NCBI GenBank assembly: GCA_019113165.1
Contig: DXHV01000032.1
Location: 1-36,102, forward strand
Direction of reading: 5' to 3'
DNA length: 36,102 nucleotides
From: Candidatus Desulfovibrio intestinipullorum
GTDB lineage: Bacteria; Desulfobacterota; Desulfovibrionia; Desulfovibrionales; Desulfovibrionaceae
Shown here: positions 1 to 7,431 of the stretch, piece after piece
How the letters are laid out: every line of letters starts with the position of its first letter
How positions within the stretch are numbered: position 1 is the stretch's first letter
Program-made: the position numbers and the translations under genes
Notes under the pieces: model-generated
The model's database searches: none
What the model saw: the letters and a program-made list of their open reading frames with translations, nothing else
Told to the model about the DNA's origin: nothing

Positions 1-645
1 ACTTCGTCCCTCCGTGATCGGATGCAAAAATCGCATCAGCTCATCAGCCATGGGAACAGAAACAGGCAGCAGGGCGCCTGCTTACCCCACTCTTACGAAT
101 GGGGCATGCGCAGGCGAGTTAGCTCGGTCAATGCGCTTGTGCACAGAGACTACTCTCTCAGTGCTCCAGTACGACTCTTCGTCTTCGACAACCGCATTGA
201 AATCATCAGTCCCGGGCATCTTCCAGGCAATCGTACCCTGGAAAACATTCGGGCCGGCATCTCCTCTTTGCGCAATCCCATTCTGGCTTCCTTTGTGGCC
301 AAGGGCCTTCTGCCCTACCATGGCCTGGGAACAGGCATACGCAGGGCCCTTGCCGCCTGGCCGGACATCGAGTTCCGTGATGACAGGGACGGCAGGTTCT
401 TCACGGCCGTTGTCCACAGACACACACAGACTGCCTGTCCCTCCCCGGCTGGCCAGGAGCAGGTGGAGAAGCGTTCGAAAAAGGAGGCTTTTCCGGCTTA
501 TGGCAGTTCGGAAGAAAATTCGGAGAACCCGTCTTCCACTGCGGAGAACACCTCGCCCCTGATCCGTACCCATCCAGAGCCCGGCCAGAGTCCGGCAAAG
601 GGTGGCCACTGGGAGCTTCTCGGACAGGACGAGCCTGAAGTCTGA
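1..645 (+). CDS. ATP-binding AlbA_2/RecG-like protein, C-terminal part (5' truncated by window edge)
   Basis: The frame is open from base 1, so the gene begins outside the window; the ATG at 22 is probably internal. The recognisable core is NALVHRDYSL (about 130-160), then VFDNRIEIISPGHLP and GLGTGIRRAL. This is the pattern of the C-terminal ATP-binding region of putative transcriptional regulators and RecG-like proteins that carry an N-terminal AlbA_2 domain. The residues just before NALVHRDYS do not look like the usual family lead-in, so a frameshift or recombination upstream is possible. After about base 410 the tail is polar and low in complexity, and no winged-helix domain is seen. These proteins often occur in variable or defence-linked regions. 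The exact function is unknown and an intact gene cannot be confirmed. Confidence 0.6.
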   Translation, partial: TSSLRDRMQKSHQLISHGNRNRQQGACLPHSYEWGMRRRVSSVNALVHRDYSLSAPVRLFVFDNRIEIISPGHLPGNRTLENIRAGISSLRNPILASFVAKGLLPYHGLGTGIRRALAAWPDIEFRDDRDGRFFTAVVHRHTQTACPSPAGQEQVEKRSKKEAFPAYGSSEENSENPSSTAENTSPLIRTHPEPGQSPAKGGHWELLGQDEPEV

Positions 646-694
646 TCCTCGAAACTCCCTCCTGAGCACGAAGGCAGCTTCAGGTCCTCAGGGA

Positions 695-1426
695 TCAGGC
701 TCTGTCTTCTGCCGGCAGGCCCTGTTCAAGGAGCGCGCAAATGTGCTGCCATTCCTGCGGGGTATTGGCATTGGCAAGGGACAGCTCTTCCCTGGGCGTG
801 CAGGCAACGGCCTGCCAGTGTTCGGCCGGAACGGCCCTGCGCAGGGAATAGTCCCCGCTTGTCATGGCCTGTTCCAGAAAGGCAATGGCCTCCACGCTCC
901 AGAGAGCGACCAGGGGATGAAGCCAGCCCCGGGCATCCTGCAGGGCCGTCACAAGGGCCTCTGGATGCTGCTCCCGATGCTCCACAAGGCGTGTCAGAAG
1001 GCCTGGCACAAGCAGGGGCACATCACAGGAAAGAACAAGACAGCCCTGGCAGTGTTCCTCCCTGGCCACCTGAAGGGATGTGTAGAGGCCGCCCATGGGG
1101 CCGATTTCCTCTGTCCTGTCCAGAATGAGGCGCACCGGGATCCCGTGTGCCCTGGCAAAGCTGTCGGCCAGGGCTGCACAAGGCTCCTTGCTGCGCACGG
1201 AAACAAGAAGCTGCGGGACAAGGAACTGCGGGACAAGACCTGCCACAAGTCCCAGCAGATGCTCAAGCACTGTCCCCCTGCCCGGAAGCTGCAGGGTGGC
1301 CTTGTCCTGCCCCATGCGCGAGGAGCGGCCTCCGGCCAGCAGAACGCCCATGAGATCTCTGTTGTGTGCCCACGCTCTTCCCTGCACAGGGCGCTCCTGA
1401 TCCGGCCTCTCCGTGTCCTCTTTCAT
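695..1426 (-). CDS. mobA: Molybdenum cofactor guanylyltransferase (MobA)
   Basis: MobA joins GMP from GTP to molybdopterin to make the guanine dinucleotide cofactor used by cytoplasmic-assembled oxidoreductases such as formate dehydrogenase. Family signs are the N-terminal nucleotide-binding LAGGRSSRMGQDKA (about residues 29-42), EIGPMGGLYTSL (the GP(M/L)GG segment), and the metal-binding LSCDVPLL. The chosen ATG at 1426 has GGGAG a few bases upstream; an earlier in-frame ATG at 1507 only adds an unlikely leader. At 243 residues it is somewhat longer than usual (about 200). The core contains a 15-bp in-frame duplication (1208-1237) giving VPQFLVPQLL. It is divergent from the cobalamin operon. 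The archaeal cobinamide-phosphate guanylyltransferase CobY belongs to the same fold family, so a role in B12 synthesis is a remote alternative. Confidence 0.87.
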   Translation of the reverse strand: MKEDTERPDQERPVQGRAWAHNRDLMGVLLAGGRSSRMGQDKATLQLPGRGTVLEHLLGLVAGLVPQFLVPQLLVSVRSKEPCAALADSFARAHGIPVRLILDRTEEIGPMGGLYTSLQVAREEHCQGCLVLSCDVPLLVPGLLTRLVEHREQHPEALVTALQDARGWLHPLVALWSVEAIAFLEQAMTSGDYSLRRAVPAEHWQAVACTPREELSLANANTPQEWQHICALLEQGLPAEDRA

Positions 1427-1627
1427 GCTCTGCTCCCTTTTCCCTTGCCTGCCTGTCCCTGCAATCGGCACCACCCACGCGGCCGCACCCCAGGGATCCT
1501 GACCCAAAAGGTACAGAAAAAGCGCCCGGACCGCAAAGAAAATCCTGCCCTGTCCTGCCTCATGGCCCGTTTCCGGGACCTGTCTGCCGCTTGCCGTTGC
1601 TGACTTGACAGCTCAACGTCACACACT

Positions 1628-1829
1628 ACAATGCCCGGCAGGCATGGTACGAGCGCGTCTCCCAAACATGAGCAGAGGCACGCTCCCGGGAAGCCGGTGC
1701 AATTCCGGCACGGACCCCGCCGCCGTAATCGGAGACAATGTCTGCAGCAAGGCCACTGCCCCTGGATATTGGGATGGGAAGGCGCAGACAGAGGATGACC
1801 CGTAAGTCGGAAGACCGACCTGCCTCCTG
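1628..1829 (+). promoter_or_regulatory. Cobalamin (adenosylcobalamin-type) riboswitch
   Basis: The conserved landmarks of the cobalamin aptamer appear in order: GGGAAGCCGGTGCAATTCCG (1688-1707), the following CGGACCCCGCC segment, the B12-box GCCACTG (1752-1758), GGGATGGGAAGG, and the closing AGTCGGAAGACCGACCTGCC (1805-1824). It lies upstream of cbiK, with about 160 nt between the aptamer and the cbiK ATG. That interval (about 1875-1935) holds GC-rich inverted repeats, such as CCGGG/CCCGG at 1880-1897 and CCGGCC/GGCCGG at 1918-1931, that can serve as the expression platform. No hairpin is directly followed by a T-run, so translational control or Rho-dependent control is as likely as an intrinsic terminator. 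The outer aptamer boundaries are approximate. Confidence 0.93.
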
Positions 1830-1990
1830 CTTCTTTGCCGCACCCACGGGTCCTTTTTGGGTTGTTGCTCTTCTCCGACCGGGCTCCATATCCCGGCCGG
1901 GTTCGACTTCTGTCCTGCCGGCCACGGCCGGACAGCCCCCTCCTGCGGGTGCCTCACGACTGTTTTTCTGTCCCTTTCAGGAGACCTTTC

Positions 1991-2890
1991 ATGAGACAAC
2001 CCCGGCTTCTCTGCTCCCTTCTTCTCACTCTTGTTCTGGCCTGCCAGTTCTGTCTGGCGAGCCTGGCCCAGGCGGCCCAGCCCTCGGGCATTGTCCTGGT
2101 GGCCTTCGGCACCAGCGTGGACGCTGCCCGCTCCTCCCTGCAGGCCGTGGAAGCGGCCTATGCAAAAGCCTACCCGGGCACGCCCCTCATCTGGGCCTAT
2201 ACCTCGGACACAATCCGCACAAAACTTGCCAGAGAGGGCCAGAAGGTCTTCTCGGTCCGCGAAGCGCTGGATGAGTGCGCACGACTTGGCATTGTGGATG
2301 TGCGTGTCCAGAGCCTGCACATTACCCCGGGCGAGGAATTCTCCCAGCTGCAGCGCCTGCTTGTGCGCTATGTGACCCTTTATCCCACGCGCTTTGACCA
2401 TGTGTGGCTCGGCCACCCTCTGCTTGAATCGAGCCGCGATCTGGAAGACGTCCTCTGTGCCGTCATGGACAGCCTGCCGGCCACGCGCACGGCCCGCGAT
2501 GCCGTGGTGCTCATGGCCCATGGCAACAGCAGGGGCCCTGGCGATCTGACTCTCGCCTGCGTGGCCACGGCCTTCAACACAAGCGATCCCAGAGTCTTTC
2601 TTGCCACCGTGGAGGGCGCCAACGGCTTTGCCGAGCTTGTGCCCGTGCTGGAAGACCAGCACCCGGCCAGGGTCTATCTGCAGCCCTTCATGCTCGTGGC
2701 AGGCGACCATGCCCGAAACGATCTGGCAGGAGAGGACAGCTCAAGCTGGGCCTCGCAGCTCAAAGCCCGCGGCCTTGCGGTGGAAGCCTGTCTCACGGGT
2801 CTTGGTACCCTGCCAGGCATACAGCACATCTTTGTGCGCCATACGGCCGAAACAACAGACGATCTGGTCCATCCGGCCAAGACCTTCTGA
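1991..2890 (+). CDS. cbiK: Sirohydrochlorin cobaltochelatase, exported CbiK
   Basis: CbiK inserts cobalt into sirohydrochlorin, the committing step of the anaerobic B12 route. The ATG at 1991 is set by AGGAG 7 nt upstream. Residues 1-29 are a signal peptide (basic start, Leu-rich core, cleavage expected after SLAQA), so the enzyme is predicted to be periplasmic, like the CbiKP form known from Desulfovibrio vulgaris. The mature part starts IVLVAFGTS, typical of class II chelatases. The likely metal-site histidines are His177 (VVLMAHGNSRG) and His240 (GDHARND), about the same distance apart as in known CbiK proteins; SLHITPGEEF surrounds His110. It is the first gene after the riboswitch. An exported chelatase heading a cytoplasmic pathway is puzzling: it may have a role in haem or metal handling, or there may be a cytoplasmic pool. 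Confidence 0.93.
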   Translation: MRQPRLLCSLLLTLVLACQFCLASLAQAAQPSGIVLVAFGTSVDAARSSLQAVEAAYAKAYPGTPLIWAYTSDTIRTKLAREGQKVFSVREALDECARLGIVDVRVQSLHITPGEEFSQLQRLLVRYVTLYPTRFDHVWLGHPLLESSRDLEDVLCAVMDSLPATRTARDAVVLMAHGNSRGPGDLTLACVATAFNTSDPRVFLATVEGANGFAELVPVLEDQHPARVYLQPFMLVAGDHARNDLAGEDSSSWASQLKARGLAVEACLTGLGTLPGIQHIFVRHTAETTDDLVHPAKTF

Positions 2891-2977
2891 GACGCCCCTG
2901 CTGCTCCCAAAAGGCGCAGCCCTGTGCGTGCAGCGCCCGTACAGGCCAAGGCGGCTTCCCTGCTCTCCTCCCATCTG

Positions 2978-3010
2978 TCCGCACGTCATCCGCACGTCGT
3001 CCGCACGTCA
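2978..3010 (+). repeat. Three tandem 11-bp repeats between cbiK and cbiL
   Basis: TCCGCACGTCA, TCCGCACGTCG and TCCGCACGTCA follow each other without a gap, and are followed by a fourth start TCC. The array lies in the 215-bp noncoding interval between cbiK and cbiL. A period of 11 bp is about one helical turn, which would place the sites on one face of the DNA. It may be a protein-binding array or only replication slippage; the sequence cannot decide. Confidence 0.8.
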
Positions 3011-3105
3011 TCCACTCATCGGACAATTCCTCTCTTGCCCCTTCTCACAAGGCCAGGGCCCGGGACAGGGCTCGGGCAGGCTTTTTTCGACAAGGAATCT
3101 CCCCC

Positions 3106-3849
3106 ATGCAACCAGGCACAACAGGAACCCTCTACGGCATTGGCATCGGACCTGGCGATCCGGAACTTCTGACCCTCAAGGCCGCACGACTGCTCAGGAC
3201 CTGCCCTGTCATCTTCACGGTCATCTCGGCCCATGTGGAGGACAGCACCTCCGAGACCGTGGTCCGCTCCCAGCATCCCCGGGGCCGCATTGTCCGCCTT
3301 GTGTTCAGCATGTCCATGAACAGGGAGGAGCGCTGTCGTCAGGTGCAGGAAAATGCCCGCCTCATTGCCGAAGAACTGGGCAAGGGCCAGGACTGCGCCT
3401 ACACAACCCTGGGCGACACCCTCTCCTATTCCACCTTTGGCTCCGTCCTGCCCCTGGTGCGCGAGATCCTGCCCGACCTTCGCGTGGAGATTGTGCCCGG
3501 CATCACCTCCTGGAGCGCCCTGGCTGCCAGGGCAGGCCAGGTGCTGGCCGAACGGAAGGAGCGCCTGACCATCATCCCCTCCTTCACGAAGGACATGGCC
3601 GGCACGCTGACCTTCGAGCCCGGCACCTCCACCATCCTTCTGAAGACCTACCGCACCAGGGACCTTCTTCTGCAGCGCGTGCAGGAAGAACAGGCAAAGG
3701 ATTCCTCCCTGGACGTCCTCTACGGAGAAAACCTGACGCAATCCGGGGAATTTCTCTCCAGGGATCCTGAGGCCATAGCCAGACGTCCCGAAAACTACCT
3801 CTCGCTCATGCTGGTGCGCAAGAAGGCCGCCGGCACGACCAGGAACTGA
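3106..3849 (+). CDS. cbiL: Cobalt-precorrin-2 C20-methyltransferase (CbiL)
   Basis: It transfers a methyl from S-adenosylmethionine to C20 of cobalt-precorrin-2 in the cytoplasm. The 247-residue protein has the tetrapyrrole methylase N-terminus YGIGIGPGDPELLTLKAARLL (residues about 9-29), the TLGDTLSYSTFG segment, and IVPGITSWSALAARAG for SAM binding, with the usual family length. The start ATG has AAGGAA about 9 nt upstream. It follows cbiK after a 215-bp gap containing 11-bp repeats and is followed 14 bp later by the membrane protein gene, so it starts the tightly packed part of the operon. No oddities are seen in the conserved motifs. Confidence 0.92.
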   Translation: MQPGTTGTLYGIGIGPGDPELLTLKAARLLRTCPVIFTVISAHVEDSTSETVVRSQHPRGRIVRLVFSMSMNREERCRQVQENARLIAEELGKGQDCAYTTLGDTLSYSTFGSVLPLVREILPDLRVEIVPGITSWSALAARAGQVLAERKERLTIIPSFTKDMAGTLTFEPGTSTILLKTYRTRDLLLQRVQEEQAKDSSLDVLYGENLTQSGEFLSRDPEAIARRPENYLSLMLVRKKAAGTTRN

Positions 3850-3863
3850 ACGGAGCTCTGCCC

Positions 3864-5174
3864 TTGGCTGCCAAGGTGTCCCCTGCACAGCGCCGTCACC
3901 ACAGGAGCAGACCGCCCTGGACAAGGCCTGTCTGGTGCGTCTGGCTCGTTGTGGCCATGCTTCTTTCCTGCTGGCTCACCATCCATATGCCAGGGACAGG
4001 GCACATGCGCGCTGCACGCCCGGAAACAGCAAGACCGGAAACAGCCAGTGTCCTGAACCAGACGGCAACGGGACAGGCGCCCCGCAGGGACGCCCTGCCA
4101 GAACCGGCCACACTGGTTCCGGCCACACAGGCGACCGGGAAAACCAGGCCTTGCGACCAGCAGGCACAGGCCACACAAAAGGTCCCCCGGGCGCACGGTT
4201 CCCAGGATGCCCTTGCCCGCCTCGCGCACAGGGCCGGCCTCTTTGCCAGGCTTTTCTGCTTTGTGGGTCTGGGCGCCCTGCTGGGCAGCCTCATCGAGGG
4301 GCGCCGCTGGTACCGCTTTCTGGCCTCGTCCCTGGGTCGTCTCACAAGCATGGCACGACTGCCGCACATTGTGGGCCTGGCCCTGCCCACGGCCCTTGTG
4401 TCCTGCCCTGCGGCCGACAGCATGCTGGTGGCAAGCCATGCCAGGGGAGAAATCGGCAGGGGCGCGCTCATTGCCGGAGGCATGATCAACAGCTATCTTG
4501 CCCATGTCTCCCATTCCATGCGCGTGCTCTATCCGGTGGTGGCCGCCATTGGCCTGCCGGGCCTCCTCTACTTTGGCATACAGTTTGCGGGCGGCGCCCT
4601 CATCATTGCCTGCGTGCTTGTCTGGAACAGGCTGCACAGCCCGGTGCCAGAGGATCATGCCAATGCCCTGCCGGCCGCCCAGGCCCTGCAGCCTGTCCTG
4701 CCCTGGCGCACCTGCCTGGCCACGGGTCTTGTGCGGGCAGGGAGCCTTCTCTTCAGGCTGGCCTGCGTGTCCGTGCCCCTGATTCTTGCCATGGAATGGC
4801 TCTTGCGCTCAGGGTCCCTGGACTTCTGGGATCAGCTGGTGCCGGCCACAGTGAGCCGCTTTGTGCCGGAGGAACTGCTCACCATCATGGCGGCCCAGCT
4901 GGGCGGCCTCATCCAGTCGGCCACGGTCTCGGCCTCCCTGGCAGCCCAGGGTCTCATCACGGGACCGCAGATTCTGCTGGCCATGCTCATTTCCAGTGCC
5001 GTGGGCAATCCCGTGCGCACCCTGCGTCGCAACCTGCCCACAGCCCTTGGCATCTTTCCCATGCCCCTGGCCTGCATCATTGTTCTGGGCATGCAGTTTT
5101 CCAGACTCCTTGTTACCATTTGTGCCGCAGCCCTGCTCATTGTCTGGATGCAGGTACAGGAGGGTTTGTTCTGA
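3864..5174 (+). CDS. Gate-domain (nucleoside-recognition/SpmA-like) multi-span membrane protein in the B12 operon
   Basis: This is a 436-residue inner-membrane protein. Start: TTG at 3864 with GGAG 8 nt upstream; an ATG at 3957 is a weaker alternative. One membrane span (about 24-43) is followed by a polar linker (about 44-115) containing the repeat ARPETARPETA. Then come two similar hydrophobic halves: one with LPHIVGLALPTALVSCPAADS, one with LLAMLISSAVGNPVRTLR. This two-half, Gate-like layout is seen in nucleoside-recognition and spore-maturation membrane families. It lies between cbiL and cbiC and overlaps cbiC by 1 bp (TGATG), so it is translated with the pathway. Inference: it moves cobalt, a corrin intermediate or a nucleotide-loop precursor. 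No substrate can be read from the sequence, and no other cobalt transporter is in the window. Confidence 0.7.
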   Translation: MAAKVSPAQRRHHRSRPPWTRPVWCVWLVVAMLLSCWLTIHMPGTGHMRAARPETARPETASVLNQTATGQAPRRDALPEPATLVPATQATGKTRPCDQQAQATQKVPRAHGSQDALARLAHRAGLFARLFCFVGLGALLGSLIEGRRWYRFLASSLGRLTSMARLPHIVGLALPTALVSCPAADSMLVASHARGEIGRGALIAGGMINSYLAHVSHSMRVLYPVVAAIGLPGLLYFGIQFAGGALIIACVLVWNRLHSPVPEDHANALPAAQALQPVLPWRTCLATGLVRAGSLLFRLACVSVPLILAMEWLLRSGSLDFWDQLVPATVSRFVPEELLTIMAAQLGGLIQSATVSASLAAQGLITGPQILLAMLISSAVGNPVRTLRRNLPTALGIFPMPLACIIVLGMQFSRLLVTICAAALLIVWMQVQEGLF

Positions 5175-6010
5175 TGACGCACGACGATTGCCAGCCAGAT
5201 GCACATTCCGCAGCCCAAAACGCTGCAGCCGGGACTCCTGGCACGTCTGGCAAGACAGAGCTCGCTGCCCTGCTGACCCGCATCAGCTGGGACATGCCGG
5301 GCGCCCGGGTGGAACAGGAGAGCTTTGCCCGCATTGAGGCCCTGTGCGGCCCGGTCAGGAATCGCCTGACACCCGATCAGTGGCACGTGGCACGCAGACT
5401 CATCCACACAACAGCCGATCTCTCCCTGGGTGACCAGCTGGTCTTCCGTCATGATCCAGTCCAAAGCGGCGTGCAGGCCCTGCAGCGGGGCGCGAACATT
5501 GTCTGCGACTCGCGCATGATCAGGGCAGGCCTCTCCCTGGCCCGCCTGCGCCAGTGCCATCCCAGGTACACAGAGACAAGCCTCATCTGCCATGCCGCAG
5601 ACAGCGATGTGGCCCGGGAAGCGGCACAGCGCGGCTGCACCAGGGCCCTGTGTGCCATGGAAAAGACGCATGCCCTGGGCGAGCTGGAGGGGGCTCTGGT
5701 GCTCATTGGCAACGCGCCCCTGGCCCTGGCCAGGCTGTGCCGCTTCATCCTGGAAGAACAGGTGCGGCCGGCCCTGGTGGTGGGCATGCCGGTGGGCTTT
5801 GTCAATGTACTGGAAGCCAAGGAGCTCCTGGCCTTCTGCCCTGTACCCCACATCGTGCTGGAAGGCCGCAGGGGCGGATCGCCCCTGGCCGTGGCCACGC
5901 TGCACGCCCTCACCGAAGTGGTGCTGGAGGAACGGACTCAGGACATGCCCTCTTCACAGGCTCCCCGGGCTGCACAGGCTTCCCGGACTTCCCAGGATCT
6001 GCAGGGGTAG
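5174..6010 (+). CDS. cbiC: Cobalt-precorrin-8 methylmutase (CbiC)
   Basis: CbiC moves a methyl group from C11 to C12 of cobalt-precorrin-8, giving cobyrinate. The start ATG overlaps the previous stop (TGATG) and has AGGAGGG upstream, which indicates translational coupling. In the 278-residue product the likely acid-base residue is His78 in RRLIHTTAD, and later family blocks are GANIVCDSRMIRAG, PALVVGMPVGFVN and RRGGSPLAVATLHAL. The N-terminal 28 residues and the C-terminal about 20 residues (SSQAPRAAQASRTSQ) lie outside the enzyme core. The tail is coded by an 18-bp near-perfect duplication at 5954-5989. It is followed by cbiD after 2 bp. Confidence 0.93.
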   Translation: MTHDDCQPDAHSAAQNAAAGTPGTSGKTELAALLTRISWDMPGARVEQESFARIEALCGPVRNRLTPDQWHVARRLIHTTADLSLGDQLVFRHDPVQSGVQALQRGANIVCDSRMIRAGLSLARLRQCHPRYTETSLICHAADSDVAREAAQRGCTRALCAMEKTHALGELEGALVLIGNAPLALARLCRFILEEQVRPALVVGMPVGFVNVLEAKELLAFCPVPHIVLEGRRGGSPLAVATLHALTEVVLEERTQDMPSSQAPRAAQASRTSQDLQG

Positions 6011-6012
6011 GC

Positions 6013-7329
6013 ATGGACGCGGGTCGGCTTGCCCCTGTGCCGGATCAGTGGCCCTGGTGGGACGGCACGCCAATGGAAAAAAGCCCCTTTTTGCGCTGGG
6101 GCTTTACCACCGGCGCCTGCGTGGCGGCCGTGCTCACGGCCTCTCTGCTTGAGCAGGGCTCTGCCCAGGCCTGTGATTCCATTCTCAAGCCCCTGCCGCC
6201 CCTGGCCCCTGGCCAGACCGGCTGGGTGCGGCTGCTCTTTGGCGACAACAGGTGGCGCCTGCTCCCCTTAGGGCCCCAATTGCCTCAATATCCGGGCTTT
6301 TGCGTCCTCCGCAAGAATGCCGGCGATGATCCGGACTGCACCCACGGTCTGCTCGTTGCCGGCCGCATGCAGCGGGTGCAGGAGCGGACGGACAATGCCG
6401 GGGACACTTGTTCAGGCGATGCACGGGATGTGGTCCTGCGTGTGGGCCAGGCCCTGGTTGTTGTGCACAGTCTGGAGGGCACGGGGCTCGTTACCCTGAG
6501 CGGTCTTGATGCACCAGTGGGCCACTGGGCCATCAACCTGAGCGCCCGGGAACTCATTGCCCGCAATCTGGCACGAGCCGGTCTCGATTCCGGCGTCTGG
6601 CGCGCCGACATTGCCCTGTGCGGCGGAGCTGATCTTGCTGCCAGAACCCTCAACCCCTCCCTTGGCGTGCAGGGCGGGCTCTCCATCCTGGGCACCACCG
6701 GCCTGGTGCGGCCCTTCAGCCACGAGGCCTATGCGGCCAGCCTGCGCATGAGCCTCAGGCTTGCCAGACAGCAGTCCGACTGCGTGGTCCTGGGCACAGG
6801 CACGCGCACCCTGCGGGCGGCCCGAACCTGGTGCGCTGGGCATGCGCCCCACCATCCCCTTGCCGACCTGCCTCCCGCGTCCTTTGTGGCCATTGCCGAC
6901 TTTGTGCAGGAGAGCCTGGAGGCTGTCGGCACCCTGCACTTTCGCCGCCTCGTCCTTGTCTGCATGCCGGGCAAGCTCCTCAAGATAGCCGCAGGCTGTG
7001 CCAATACCCATGCCCACAAGGTGCCCCAGGCCATGGATCTGCTTGCCCGCCTTTGTGACGAACTCTTTCCTGAAGAGCGTTCCAGGGACGGGCACAGGCT
7101 TGCAGCCATTGCTGCTGCGCCCAGCATGCGCAAGGCCCTGGAAGAACTGACGCCTGCCCAGCAGGACCGGCTGCTGACCCATCTTGGCCACAGGGCCTGT
7201 GCCCGACTCAGTGCCCTTCTTCGTGAAGGCGAAGACGGCAGCAGCGCTCCCTGCCTCTGTGCCCTTTTGCTCGTCAATGTGGACGGCAGCGTGCGCCAGC
7301 TTATCCCTCCGCCTGGCTGGCAGGACTGA
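6013..7329 (+). CDS. cbiD: Cobalt-precorrin-5B C1-methyltransferase (CbiD)
   Basis: CbiD methylates C1 during ring contraction in the anaerobic pathway. The chosen ATG at 6013 has AGGGG 5 nt upstream; a second ATG lies 21 codons on, just before the conserved start RWGFTTGACVAAV. Other family signs are KNAGDDPDCTHG (residues about 98-109), NPSLGVQGGLSILGTTGLVRPFS, and PGKLLKIAAG near the C-terminus. Length is 438 residues, longer than the usual about 360-380. The extra length lies in the N-terminal leader and in inserts such as the QERTDNAGDTCSGDA region. It is separated from cbiET by about 100 bp without a gene. Confidence 0.93.
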   Translation: MDAGRLAPVPDQWPWWDGTPMEKSPFLRWGFTTGACVAAVLTASLLEQGSAQACDSILKPLPPLAPGQTGWVRLLFGDNRWRLLPLGPQLPQYPGFCVLRKNAGDDPDCTHGLLVAGRMQRVQERTDNAGDTCSGDARDVVLRVGQALVVVHSLEGTGLVTLSGLDAPVGHWAINLSARELIARNLARAGLDSGVWRADIALCGGADLAARTLNPSLGVQGGLSILGTTGLVRPFSHEAYAASLRMSLRLARQQSDCVVLGTGTRTLRAARTWCAGHAPHHPLADLPPASFVAIADFVQESLEAVGTLHFRRLVLVCMPGKLLKIAAGCANTHAHKVPQAMDLLARLCDELFPEERSRDGHRLAAIAAAPSMRKALEELTPAQQDRLLTHLGHRACARLSALLREGEDGSSAPCLCALLLVNVDGSVRQLIPPPGWQD

Positions 7330-7431
7330 ACCTTTGTCTGCCGGAGCGCCCGTGGCCGTTTCCTGTCCCCGCTCCTCCCTGCTCCCCCGTCCTGCTCCCT
7401 TTCTCCTCTGCTCCTTACTGGATGTGCCCCC

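Noticed and set aside
695..1426. MobA-like protein as CobY (cobinamide-phosphate guanylyltransferase)
   Set aside because: Sequence motifs fit MobA better and it is transcribed away from the operon with no riboswitch; kept only as a remote alternative.
602..1603. Rightward frame of 333 codons opposite mobA
   Set aside because: Antisense shadow of mobA; the protein is low-complexity and has no family pattern.
1619..2710. Leftward frame of 363 codons opposite the riboswitch and cbiK
   Set aside because: Covers the riboswitch aptamer and is antisense to cbiK motifs; no recognisable domain.
2978..3010. Possible CRISPR array
   Set aside because: Units are 11 bp with no spacers and no cas genes; simple tandem repeats.
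3935..5173. Upstream extension of the cbiC frame
   Set aside because: Frame is open but overlaps the membrane protein gene; the cbiC family match and AGGAGGG support the ATG at 5174.
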